64,000 nt of DNA from Lunularia cruciata (taxonomy: Eukaryota; Streptophyta; Marchantiopsida; Lunulariales; Lunulariaceae). Below, in pieces: positions 1 through 11,651 of this stretch; the first letter of the stretch is position 1, and each line of letters starts with the position of its first letter. Location of the stretch: contig OX419757.1 of NCBI GenBank assembly GCA_948567375.1, positions 50,096,001 through 50,160,000 of the forward strand, written 5' to 3'. A program made the translations under genes and the position numbers. Under the pieces are notes generated by a model that saw only the letters and a list, made by a program, of their open reading frames with translations, did no database searches and was not told where the DNA came from.

Positions 1-3000
1 TCAAGCTGTTTCTTAACGAGGGTAAGGGTAACGTGTTAAAGAACAAGAATGCTGCTTTTTCGGAAAAATGGATCCTTAAACTTGTCAACCAGACAATGCT
101 GGACCAACCTATTGTTGCAATTTCTGCAAATCCTCTGAACTCATCTTTAGAGGCAAGTGAAATCAGGAAAGCAGAGGCATATGTTCAAGGGGCAGATGGT
201 TCTGTAGCGTTGTACTCATCGGAGAATGACATGGAAAATGGACGACAAGGTGGATGTAATATGGCGTTGGACGTTGTGAAGTTTCTATCTCCGTCACCGT
301 GGATGCGAGCTGTCACTCATGGGAAGCGCGGGCAGCAACAGGCAGTTCTGATCGGGTTGGATGAGTCAGGGAAGCTCCATGTAAACAATCAGCTTATCAA
401 TAGTGATTGTACCAGCTTCACAGTGCATGAAAGTATGCAGGGCGACATAGAGATTAAGGTTACGCATCTCGTGTTCACCACAAGGCATGATACTTTGCAT
501 ATCATTAACTTGGAGGAAATTCTAAGTGGCGGTTTGTCCGGGGAGGAAGTGAAGATATCGTCTTCAAAATCATCCGGGAAAGTGGATTCTAGGGTTGCAA
601 AACCCACAAGAACAAGAAAAGTAAAAGGGGATAACACCTTAGTGAATAGTTTGAAAGTTCGGCCCATGTGGGAAAGAGGCGCTCGACTAGTCACTACGAT
701 AGGTGGGACAGATGTGGCTGTGGTCCTGCAGACAATTCGTGGAAATTTGGAAACTATCTACCCTCGTGGTTTGGTTCTTGGAGCTATAGCTTCCGCGCTC
801 ACGCAAGAAAAGTACCAGGATGCAATGCTGTTGGCTAGAAGAAATCACATCAATCTGAATGTGATCGTTGATTACAAAGGATGGGAGGAGTTTTCGCGGA
901 ACGCCGAGACTTTTGTGAAGCAGGTTAGCAGCCTAAGTCACATTACGGAATTAATAGGTGCCCTGAACAAGGACAACGTGATGGACTCTACCTATAAGGA
1001 TCTGATTCCTCTATATAGGAGTGCAAATACGAAAGCGGGAGCTCAGGTCGATGGAGCCACGGGAGGAGATTGTGCTTTGAAGAAGACTGAGGTCCAGGCA
1101 TCCCCAACGATCAATAAAGTGCAAGGTGTTCTTAGTGCTATCAGGGCTGCATTGCAGAAAGAGATTCCGGACAGTTCCGGAAGGGAGCTATGCATCTTGA
1201 CCACGCACGCCAGGAGTGATCCACCTGAACTGGAAGCAGCTCTAGAACGTGTGAAAACGTTGCGAGAGGCAGAGATAAATAGCATAAGTGAAGGCAATTA
1301 TTCCAACTTGACAGCCAACCTAAGTGCAGAAGCAGCAGTTAAACATTTGATCTGGCTCACAGACGCAGACAGTGTGTTCGACGTGGCACTGGGTCTTTAT
1401 GATCTGCATCTTGCAGCAATTGTAGCTTCTCACTCACAAAGGGACCCGAAAGAATTTCTACCTCTTCTTGAGGAACTGGGAAGTATGCCAGCTTCACAGA
1501 TGCGGTACACAATCGACTGCAGATTGGGTCGTTATGAGAGCGCATTACGTAACTGTGCGGAGATGGGTAGTGACCATTTTGAGGACTGTGTGAAACTGGT
1601 GAGATCTAACCCCACATTATTTCCTGCCAGCTTGCAGCTCTTTAAAGATACCGACAAGAAAAATCAACTGCTGAATGCTTGGGGAGATCATCTGGTAGAG
1701 GAGAAGAAATTTGACGATGCGGGAGTTACATTTTGTGCCTGCTTTCAGTTTGAGAAAGCTTTGGTTGCGTATCGACTAGGAGGTATGTGGGAATGTGTGA
1801 TGATAATGGCCGGTCGACTAGGGAAGAACACAACGGAATTGAGAGCGCTTGCAGTCGAGCTTCGGGACGAGCTTGAAGCCATGGGAAGGCCAAAAGAGGC
1901 AGCCAAAATAGCCCTTGATTATTGTGCCGATGTAGAGGGTGCCATGATGCTTTTAATAGATGCACATGAATGGTCAGAAGTCGCTCGGTTGGGATACTTA
2001 CATGGGCAGCAACAGTTTATAGATACACAGTTAGATCCAGCTATTATTGAATGTGCAAACTCACAATTGAGAGAGCTCGATGAAGGTGTGGAGAAGGTAG
2101 GAAAGTATTTGGCCAGGTTCCTGGCCATACATCAGCGAAGGCTCCTACTGTCTGCGAAGCTCAGAACAGATGAGGACGGGCAGGAACCAGTAGATTTTGA
2201 TGCATCTTCAGATATCAGCGTGGCAAGTAGCAACGCTTCTGGATTAAGTGGCTTGAGTGCTTACACACGCGGGTACGTCACTCATCTCATCCCTTTCTCA
2301 GCAGTACCTACCACTTATTCTCGGAATTTCCTTACGCCCGATTTTATCAACTTTTTGAACTCAGAACCTGTCACCAGCGTTTAACTCCACTTTCCAAGAC
2401 TCAGACCCCTAACACTGGCACTTTACCCTGAGTTTTGCGACAGAAGCTCGCGAACAAATAGTCCATCTTCAGGAAGCACGACTACCTCGAAGGGAAAGCG
2501 TGCTCACAAGTCTCGAGGAGGAAAGATCCGGGCTGGCAGGTTGGTACAACTTGCTTCTATACATACCACTTTGTGCATCTTTTGCCTCCTCGTCTTGACT
2601 AGACTAGCTTTAGCACGCAATTTGGCAAGGAGCTTATGCGTCTCTCCACCGCCTAGCGCTTACATCCGCCTACAGCAGAAGGATGCCCGTCCTGAATACG
2701 GACTTTCATACGTGTCCACTGACTAAACACAATTAATTACTATTACTTCTTGCAGTCCAGGAGAAGAGATGGCCTTAGTAGAGCATCTGAAAGGGACGGG
2801 ACTAAGTGCAACTACACTGGAGGAGCAACGTCGTCTTCTGCAGGCTCTGTTGCAGTTGGGATACGAAGCCATCGCACGACGTTTACAGCAAGCTACATCT
2901 CATTTCATTTATGTCCAACAAGATGCAATTAGACAGGCTGAAGAGAAACTGAAGGAAGAGCAAAGCAAAGATCAGGTGATTATGAAAGAGGATAAACTTC

Positions 3001-3071
3001 CAGGCAGAAACGTTTTGAATGTAGGGCCTCAGGATGCACAATGGCAATGGGAGGTTTTGAGAGAGCAATAA
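1..3071 (+). CDS. ELP1: Elongator complex protein 1 (ELP1/IKAP), 3' part
   Basis: Scaffold subunit of Elongator, the complex needed for cm5U-type modification of tRNA wobble uridines; this role is known for the family. Three exons are visible: 1-2272 (open from base 3 to the left edge, so the gene begins outside the window), 2477-2539 and 2756-3071, with GT-AG introns and a TAA at 3069-3071. Phases join exactly and give about 882 residues; whole ELP1 proteins are about 1,300, so the N-terminal WD40 part is largely missing. The long first exon carries the second-propeller and alpha-solenoid region. The 21-codon middle exon encodes a basic Lys/Arg/Gly-rich stretch (TTTSKGKRAHKSRGGKIRAG), matching the basic tRNA-contacting segment before the C-terminal dimerisation helices. 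The last exon begins with the conserved PGEEMALVEHLKG. No disruption is seen. Confidence 0.93.
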
Positions 3072-3232
3072 AATCTATCCAATATTGCCCTACATGGAGT
3101 TTCAAGTATCGGTTATTCATCCAGTATGATGCCTTCAGTGTATGTAAGGAAGTTTATGGGGAAGTTTGTGATTCTTGTTCATACTACTTTCTCCAAGTCC
3201 ATAAAGACAAAACAACTAGCAAAACGTTATCT

Positions 3233-3279
3233 TGTCAACAACTCCCGGAGCATTGCCCTTGCTCCGGGAGTTGTTGACA
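3233..3279. repeat. Perfect 20-bp inverted repeat, 7-nt loop
   Basis: The left arm 3233-3252 and right arm 3260-3279 are exact reverse complements around the loop TTGCCCT. It lies about 160 bp after the ELP1 stop codon, probably in the 3' UTR or just beyond. It could form an RNA hairpin or be a small palindromic DNA repeat; function unknown. Confidence 0.85.
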
Positions 3280-4191
3280 CGGTTGCTTTCCACGCAAACT
3301 CGTTTGAACTAACCTGGATAGGTACTCCGTACAATTGTTCACAAACAAAATTTGAGTCATTCAAACTATTTCTATCCAAAATTTCCAAAAGTTTTGAATC
3401 ATATCTAGAATCTTCAAAACAAAAAGTGACGGACTCGGAATCCGTTCTTGGTTTGGTACTCCCGAGAAACCACACAGAAGGATTGTGTGCTCTTTCACGC
3501 GTTCAAACTTCCTTATCTGACGAAGGTAAGAATGAAACAAGAAGTGGTTATGCCTACTTCTGAGGGTGCGGATATAGCATGTTAGAACCGCATGTCTTTT
3601 GAAATCCCTGTTCAAAGGACCGCGTACAGTACTTGGCACACTAGATGGTTCTCTGTTCATCACTAAGTGTCTGCTTTACCAAAACGAAAACCCCAACTGA
3701 CCTCCTTCGCCATCAAGAAAACCCATTCATAATGTAATATATTAAACTCTATATTCCTGTGGATTCAAGGAAGCTAAGTCACTTTTGGTCGATTCAAGAT
3801 ACTGTAACAAGCCGGTACACGTGTCCCGGCTTGTGAAAGAGGCCTACAAAATTTTCCAGTTATCGTCTCTAGTTTAGAAAGGAGTCAACGAGATAGAAGG
3901 AGACCCAGAATATCAGCACGCTGTAAGTGAATTCCAGTCGCCCTAGCTTTCAGGGCCGATGTGGGTTGCAAGGAACTTGTGACTTTTACGTTTTGTTGTG
4001 GAGCCCAAGAACTTGAGATTCATTAACCATGGAGCTTCTTGAAGCTCATGAGGACACTGTAAATCATCCTTACATTGAAATGCTTACGTGATATAAACGA
4101 TGGCTGAGCAACGAAGAAAACGTGAAGACAGATGTGAAAAAGTAAGGATCAGGAGATAGTTGGTAAGGCAAGGATTTCCAGGAGCAACAGG
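3280..4191. other. No gene seen: ELP1 3' flank
   Basis: The open frames here are short and resemble no family I recognise. The stretch probably contains the ELP1 3' UTR and the promoter remnant of the decayed receptor kinase that follows. Confidence 0.5.
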
Positions 4192-6256
4192 ATGTTCCGA
4201 TTAGTGGGTCTGTGGTTGTTCTTCCTTCTCATCTGCTATGCATTGAAGTGCTACTAAGAGCGCTCAGAATTTTCAGAGACTCCTTCAATCACAGCCATAT
4301 CTGCTGCTTGGGTGGGCACAACGCATTCCAGCTGGATGAGGGTGGTCTATGATAGATATAACGTCATAGAACACGAGCTGACTGCTCGAGAAGGCTTGCA
4401 GCTCCTTTTAAGACTCAAAATTTCCAGTGTCTTTTACCGAACTTGTGGGTCTAAATTAGGGTCTCAATCGTCGAGGCGACTTCACCTCAGGAGACATTCC
4501 CTTTTGTATTGGGGATATCAGCAGTCTACCGATACTGAACAACATTTCTGGAGCACCCTTGCCTCGCTCTTTTACCTATCTCAGTAATCTCACATATCTA
4601 CGCCTTGACGGCAATATCATGTCAGGAGCCACCCCTATTACCAGTGTCAAAAGTCTACGGTTTCGAGATCTTAATTTGAACAGCATTCGAGGAGCCATAC
4701 TCCCACTACAGGCATACTTTCCGTACAGGTAACTTCACACATCTAGACATTCACGGCAACATCATTTCAGGGTTTTCTCCTGTAAATTTTAACTCAAACA
4801 TGTCTTCGGGAGCAATTCCTTCCTCTTTTATTAATTGCAGCAACCTAGAAATTTTAGTTCTCAGCTCGAATGTGTTGGCTGGGATTTGTCTTCTCGACAG
4901 ATATTTATTATAATTCAAAGAAGGTGGAGGTGGAAGGTGGAGGTGGAGGAAGGCGCTACCTTCCAGCCCATCGTCTCTTATGCAGCGACTGCTGAAGAAT
5001 TGACACAAGAGACGAACAATTCCCACGAGGACAATACCGTGGTTATGGTGCGAGAAGCGTTGTCTAGCGTGGAACAATCCGAAGTGGCCAGATTGCTGTC
5101 AAACTTCTAAATTGAGAGAACGAAGAGAAAGGAAAAGAGATTCTCAATTGGGAGCTTCAGACGCTTGGGACACCGGAATTTGTTGAGGATTCTGGGAGGC
5201 TGCTGCGATGAGAACATCAAATCTCTCGTGTTGGAGTACATGCCTTTCTCAAGCCTGGAGAATCATGTACACACTATGGTTGAGTCTGCGTACCTAAGCT
5301 GGAGCACTAGGTTCAACATTCTGGTTGGCGTTGCTCAAGCATTGTTCTATCTTCACCAAGAGTAGCAGAACCCATCATACACTGCGACTTAAAAGCCAAG
5401 CAATATTCTGCTCGATTCTGATCTTGAACCGAAAGTGGCAGATTTTGGGCTAGCCAAGGATGTGCACGGGAACTTAATGAGGACGAATCAATGTGCATAT
5501 TATCGGTACACTGGACTACATTCCTCGGGGTCTCAGTCGCACTGTAAGATTGGTTCAAAGTAGCAGATTTGCACTTGTAAACAAAGGTAGAAAGCTACTC
5601 ACATTACCACAAAGATCCTTGATCTCATAGGATCTTACCTATGAAATCTAGGACTGAAAATGTGAAATCAGTTCGAAGGGACATTGAAAATGTTCAAACA
5701 TGTGGATCTAATTCCATGACAGAATTCAGGATTATACCGATTTCATCTGGAAAAACCTCATGAAATTAGATTCGAATGTCTAACTGTACCGATGAAGTGT
5801 ATTTGAAAACGTGACCTCGTTCCAGTGTGTTGGCACAACTGGTACGAAAGAAACAATTTGCACGTGGACCAAACTCGATCTGAGTACAGAGAAGAAGCCA
5901 TGAGATCGATATCTACAAGATATAGAACATCGTGACATCCGTAAAATATGTCTTGCGCAGAATATGCACATTCAACAACAGATTCCACGAAAGGCGATGT
6001 GTTCAATTATGGCGTTGTTCTTTTAGAGGTTTTGACCGCAAAAAGAATCCCTGTACCAACTGGGAAGGACTGGGACGAGGCACAACCTTGGTGGATGTTG
6101 CCGCATCTGCAGCAAGGTGCACCCGAGAATAGTCTTGAGTTCCAAACATGGTTGCCCTTGAGGTCGGCAGCGACGTGCATGACGGAGAACTGCTGGTGGT
6201 GGGTTGAGCATTGGTCTTCTTCGTGCCCAGATGACCCCATGTCCTCAACATGTTAA
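4192..6256 (+). pseudogene. Decayed LRR receptor-like kinase
   Basis: Remnants of one LRR receptor kinase appear in order on one strand but in shifting frames. (1) An ATG at 4192 opens a 21-codon hydrophobic signal-peptide-like segment (MFRLVGLWLFFLLICYALKC), then a stop at 4255. (2) Between about 4480 and 4880 are LRR units such as LSNLTYLRLDGNIMSGA and FINCSNLEILVLSSNVLAG. (3) At 5165-5480 come kinase subdomains: HRNLLRILGGCC, a hinge like LVLEYMPFSSLE, the region before the catalytic loop (FYLHQE), a damaged catalytic loop, then SNILLDSDLEPKVADFGLAK-like sequence with the DFG motif. (4) At 5948-6050 is subdomain IX, STKGDVFNYGVVLLEVLTAK. The HCDLKP region is broken by a stop and a frameshift, and no transmembrane segment can be assigned. 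Intact relatives are about 900-1,100 residues plasma-membrane receptors. This copy cannot make one. Confidence 0.82.
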
Positions 6257-9000
6257 CGGAGAGACCAAAAACTCGAGACATTTGAGCATTGAAACCCGAG
6301 AACACGCCCTGATTCTATGAGCTTGCAGAACGGCCCATGAAGTGGGAACGAACTGCCATGGCTCAAAGAAACAGGTACCACAGCCTCGACTCTTTCTTTC
6401 CTCTGTACAAATGTTTATGTACTCAGTAGGAAGCCCAAAAGTATAAACTTCTTCAAATTCTCGTTGCAAGACAACCCAAACCAGACATCAAGAGACTTCT
6501 CAAAACTCTCAGCTACATGCCAATCAGATTGTGTTTCTGATTAGCAAAAGACACAATCAGGATGAAACAGTCTATTTGCTATGAACTTGTTACGTAAAAT
6601 AACGAGAGATTCCACATAACATCATGAGGAGGACATCGATGCTTTGTTACCTGCTGCGAGAGTTAAAGATACTTCCCATATATATATTCAGTTTGTGTTT
6701 ATATTGTTTCCATGACCAGGTTACCAGCATCTAATGAGCAAGAGCTTAACGCTTGGGTTGCAAAAAAGATGCATCCAAAGCTTCCCTTTGATGAATATGG
6801 TATCAACTTTACATGTCCAAAGAAACGAAGAAACTTATGAAGTTATAATCAACGATTATTTCGAAGTTCACATTTTCAAAGATGCGTATCAAATTGTAAG
6901 GTCTTACATTACGGAATATTCTTACATGGATCTTTTCATTGTACTCAAGATAAAGATTTTACATTAAGGAAATACATGGTTGTAAACACTATAAGGAAGT
7001 CTACTTAGTGTATTTACATCAATGTGTGCATTGTACTCTACTTAATGAGTTTCAGACATAGCTGACACGTCAATGAGAGGAGAGATAGATTCATGAAACA
7101 AGTTTAGGAGTAATTATGATTCCATTGTAGATAGTTATAATTTTAAAGTTTTCTTATGCAAGCAGCAGCATTCCTTCTCATTTATGTCCGAAAGTTTAAT
7201 AATATCCACCTCTACAGATTGTATAATACTCCAAGTTTGCATTACTGCTTTTGGACTTTAGTTCTTTATCTACGCAGTTCATATTTAGAATATAGTCTTA
7301 TATGTTTTAACTATTGTGAATTGCGTAATCTTGTACTTCGAAATAAAATCAGTTGATCTTTCACTTCTTGGCTGTATGTACTTTTTACTTATTCAGAAGA
7401 CTTTTTATTTTGAGTAGGAGAGAAATGTCATACTATAAAACTAAAAATAGTTCTTTGAGTAAAGTTAGTGTAGCAAATACAAGACATTACTAGTTGATGA
7501 TAGTCAAATAGAACATTCGTGGCTAGAGGTATTTATTTTACAAAACCGGCAAATTTAATTTACCTTTAAACAAAGAATAGATTCCCGTGGTGTTAGAAAG
7601 AAGGAGCAAAGAATTAAATTCTTATTAGCTCTGATAGAGTCTATGTGAAATCTCGTTTGTCATCTGGTAATTGTGATTCTTAATATGAAAGAATATACCA
7701 CTTCTGCTCACTAAGATAGCAAATCTTGATCATCTATTAAGAAAATTTTAATGTGTAGTTACAAATTTCTTCTCCTATAGAAAAAGTTGAAATAATACAT
7801 CAAAAACATGTGAATAATACATTTCTTTTATTAAAAAATTTGCATGCCTCATATAATCATAATAATTGCAACCCTATTACTAATGCTAGTTTTAGCATGA
7901 ATGTGATTGGTAGTTCTTTCTTACACAAACTTAAGGATCAAGTTATTGTATGGAATGTGTATTATTCGAGAAAAATATGATGAGTTGAAAATTACATGTT
8001 GTACTGATATGTACGGCTCTTAGGAGAATCCTCTCTTTGGGGTTAGTTTTCAGTATTATTGATGTTCATTTTAAGTACTTAGAGCTTTTCTTAATTTTAT
8101 AATCAGGAATCAATATGGATGCAACCTATAGTAGATTTTTTGTTGAGTTAACTTTATTTGCTTTTTGAATTGACTGACTATATTTCTTTTTAAATTAACA
8201 AGTTTTCAGTGAAGATATATTCATGTAGTAGACTAAACTCATGAATTTCAAACAATAGTTCAAATCAAGTATTTCAAATGATAAAAACCCTAAATCATAA
8301 ATTATATGATATTATTTCATTCAAATAAATCAATGAATATTAATTAGTTTACTAATAGCCAAAAATGAATAAGTCTATACATATTAGAGTCTAACTATTG
8401 TTGGAAAATAATTGCTGGTATATAATTTTTTGTTAATTTAATGCTATATTCAATGATGATTTCATCCGAATATATGTATGTATTATTTTAATATATTATT
8501 TTCCTTTGAAATATCTTTTAATTTTAGATACCTATATACAGTAAGCCCTGAATTATGGAAACATCATTCTATTCTCTATCCACAAATAATGATTTCTGTT
8601 ACAATCTGGTTTGGAACATAATCTAAATTCATCATTACTGTCACTCATTTTACTATATTTTAGGCAAATTATATGTGAACTTAGACCTAATTACATGCGT
8701 TAATCAAATCAGCTTTATAAAACTACGATCACTGACACATAATGCTTCAGTTATTTATGATATATGCAACTAATATCTATTCTCATTTATAGAAATAATA
8801 CAAATTTATAAATGAGATAGATATAGATATTTATATTATTTCACCAACCTAGAAATATGTAAATTGATTGAATCATATAATTTAAATAAAGTCTATATTT
8901 ACATTATTGTAGGAATCTGAAGGAAAATTTCATAGAGGTCATAGAAATTTCAAATTCTTCCTGAAAACCGAGATTTCTTCCCCTGGTGGAAGAAAACGAA
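6257..9000. other. AT-rich gene-free stretch
   Basis: Base composition falls sharply after about 6.6 kb and stays AT-rich to 9.0 kb. Open frames are few and short, and none shows a recognisable motif. There are no clear terminal repeats, so it may be old transposon-derived or plain intergenic DNA. Confidence 0.6.
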
Positions 9001-9024
9001 AATAGGCACGAACAGACTTGCCCT

Positions 9025-9043
9025 TCAATCAATCAATCAATCA
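9025..9043. repeat. AATC microsatellite
   Basis: Between four and five tandem copies of the tetranucleotide AATC/CAAT, seen directly. Confidence 0.9.
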
Positions 9044-9300
9044 AGGAAGGAGGAGATGGGAGTGGAAAGCGAACAGTGTTTGCTTTCACATACAAAGGGT
9101 TTTGCATTGTTGTCATCGTTTGACGTTGTCTGCGGAGGAAGACCACCGACAAGACAAGAAAAATTGTGTAATAGTGCTTCGTCTACCTTCGTACTTCATT
9201 ATTCTTTAACGAACGCGTACAGGGACGTTGAGGTCATTTTTGTCGCTTGGCCTTCTTCTCGTGAGTTTGGCACATACATATTTTATGGGCAGTTCCCGCT

Positions 9301-9318
9301 CCCCCCCCCCCCCCCCCC
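9301..9318. repeat. Poly-C run (18 C)
   Basis: Eighteen consecutive cytosines after GCT and before GAATTG. The length may be uncertain because homopolymers are prone to sequencing error. The complementary strand is an 18-G run. Confidence 0.9.
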
Positions 9319-10596
9319 GAATTGTCTCGCTGACAACAACCGCCTCGAAGGAGAAGAAAATGCAGATCATACGCTAAATGCTTTTGGCTAGACTCGAGGT
9401 TTAGTAGTGACTTTGCTTTGTGAGCAAAGCATGCCGGTTGCGAACGTTGTTGGACGTCGAACATCTCCAAGTGGTCGGTTCGCAACTTTTGGGTGTTGGT
9501 GGGTCAACACACGTTATTTGTCCTTGAGTACTTGTTCCCATTCTTTCTATTCTGTAATGCATGACCAGACACCGGATTTCATATTTAGATGTGTCGGTTT
9601 CGTCTCTCCTTCAGTTTCCTGGAAAGAGACCGTCACGGCTTTAGATGATGGAGGCAGGTCTTGAATGGACGTCAGTGGTCGTCATAATCTTGGTTCCATT
9701 GCAGCATAAGTGCATCTTGGTATTCGAGCAATTCTGGAGTAGTAGGTCTAAGTATGGCGGCGATAAGAACAAACTGTGCAGTGTGCACTTCGACTGAAGC
9801 AACTTCAGTTGCAAACTTCCAGCCAAAACAAACGAATGTCATGATCTTCGGTTGAAGTAGACGAAACCTGAATTTTCTGATCATTTGATGCTTAGGATTT
9901 GTCTAAACGAGTTTAGGTAAGAACGTCGGTTCTTCCTGAATGACCTGCATAAGGTCGCTTGTGACACTATGTATCCACTTTGTCGCCGTGTGGACTTTTG
10001 CCTTCCAGTTTGGAAGACTTGTATTTCCCTCCAATTTCTTTTTGTCTCCCTATCAACTTTCCCTCTCATATTTGACTTGCTTTTGACCAAAATATGCTCT
10101 TCTGACCGGATGGGGTCGTCGTTGATGTCGAACCGGTAGGGACGCTGGTTTCTTCTAGTTTTCCCTCTGCTTTTTCTCTTGAATAGATTCCTGTTTCCAA
10201 CAGTTCTCCACTTGTCGCCAGTTCATCTCGGTTACAAGCCTGCCTGCTGGCAAGGAACTTACTTTACTTTCTGTTTAATGACTCCTTTTCTCACCAGTTG
10301 GGCTCTTCTGCTCTTCGCTGCCTCCAATACTGTTAACTTCGTATCTGAGGGCAAGTCTGTCGTTCGGGTCTCTCCACATGCTCTGCTATTCCGGGCGTCA
10401 GGATGTCAGTCAACGGTTTTCCGCTTGTTAGCTGTCACGAGGTAACACTGCAACGGCTAGTCGAGGTTAGCACCATGGGCCTGACTTTGTTCTTGGGTGT
10501 AGTCAATTGTTTATACCTGTAAATTCTAGAGAGGGCCTTCATCACGTAATTTCACTTTGGTTTTCCAGACGAGTATCCCAGAGCCTCAATCTGATA

Positions 10597-10798
10597 GAGT
10601 TGAGGCAGGAAAAGGCGACCGCGTAAGACAAGAAGAAGGATGGGAAGAACCCATCTAAGCTTACAAGGAACAGACCTAAAAAGAAGGCGACAGCGTAGGA
10701 AAAACGAAGGATGGGAAGACCCCATCAAGCCGAACAAGGGGAGAGACAAAAAGGTAACATGGGACTAAGCCCCAGAACAGACATAGGGGGGAAGGGAA
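10597..10798 (-). mobile_element. 5'-truncated LINE tail with a doubled 3' end
   Basis: It belongs to the same 3'-end family as the 22.8-25.9 kb LINE. On the minus strand it reads CCATCCTTC then CGGTCGCC. The terminal module occurs twice, near 10,611-10,640 and 10,685-10,712, about 75 bp apart. A candidate 9-bp target duplication, AATCTGATA, lies at 10,588-10,596 and 10,799-10,807. The family assignment is firm; the exact ends are less so. Confidence 0.65.
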
Positions 10799-10807
10799 AA
10801 TCTGATA

Positions 10808-11651
10808 AGAGGAGAAGCGAACTGTGGTGAAAGCACTTTAATGCATGCTGAGCGAAAGCAAGTCATTCAATTGGGCGTGCAAATCGCCCCAATTCCATCT
10901 TTCGCATCTTTATTGAGAACAAAATTGTTCGAAGGAAGGTTATTAATAACAGGAGAAATTCAGGTATCTTTGTTAGTACCGTGGTGCTCCTGAAGATGAT
11001 GGAAAAAATCAACCTACGACCTCGAGTTACAAAAACATCTCTACCTCCTTTTGTTTTCCGAGAATTGCAAGTGAGTAATACGGAATACCGTCTGCCTGTT
11101 ACACGATGACTCTTATGTGTAGGAGAACATATCCAAAGGAGAGGAAGAACCGATCAGTAGTCGACTGATTGGTTATTGCCACTAACAAATATAACTGACA
11201 TGCTAAAGAGCTGACAAAAGAAAGGAGTCCAATTTCCTTCTAGTCCAACGGGATGTGATCTGAGAAAGAGGAGAGATGTGGAGGGTTCAAAGGTGTAGAC
11301 CTACAGAAGAAAAACATATGAACTTCTACCTCATATTGGACGCCACATCTACAAAGAGGAGAGATGTGGAGGGCTCATAAAGTGTAAACCTACAAAGGAA
11401 AAAAAAAGTGAACCTCCCTCGTTGGACACCACATCTACAATTGCTCCTCGTTAAGTAAAAATCAAATGCCGATAGTATGATACTACTCAAATAACAGGAG
11501 GCTGACGGAGGAGTGTGGCGGTATTGTATCCTTCCTTCTAGCCTCGAGCCAGGGGCTATAGAATTTGTGCCCAAAAGAATGGATATAGTATGATTAGGAG
11601 GTAAATGTACAACCACCCAACAGCGAGCAGCATCGACCACTGCCACAAACA
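10808..11651. other. No separate gene seen; probable 3' UTR/flank of the OTU gene
   Basis: This lies directly downstream of the OTU gene (minus strand). Apart from the direct repeat at 11,265-11,439 nothing is recognised. Confidence 0.45.
11265..11439. repeat. Imperfect direct repeat, about 87-bp period
   Basis: Two adjacent units begin at 11,265 and 11,352 with AAGAGGAGAGATGTGGAGGG and each ends in CACATCTACA. The units differ by several substitutions and small indels. Confidence 0.75.

Larger units (their letters stand above)
9001..10587. other. Unassigned higher-GC stretch, no recognised gene
   Basis: Base composition returns to the level of the genic part. Small open frames exist on both strands (the longest about 110 codons, at 9056-9391 +), but I recognise no domain, and there is no convincing exon chain. 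The + strand is pyrimidine-rich between 10.0 and 10.4 kb. It could hold an unrecognised lineage-specific gene or promoter sequence. Confidence 0.4.

Noticed and set aside
389-694. Minus-strand open frames inside ELP1
   Set aside because: Shadows of the conserved ELP1 exon, with no family similarity.
3233-3279. Reading the hairpin as a bacterial-type terminator or a canonical microRNA gene
   Set aside because: No following T-run, eukaryotic context, and the 47-nt stem-loop is shorter than typical plant microRNA precursors.
6734-7356. Small open frames in AT-rich DNA after the receptor-kinase relic
   Set aside because: Ile/Tyr/Leu-rich products typical of random AT-rich sequence, with no motif.
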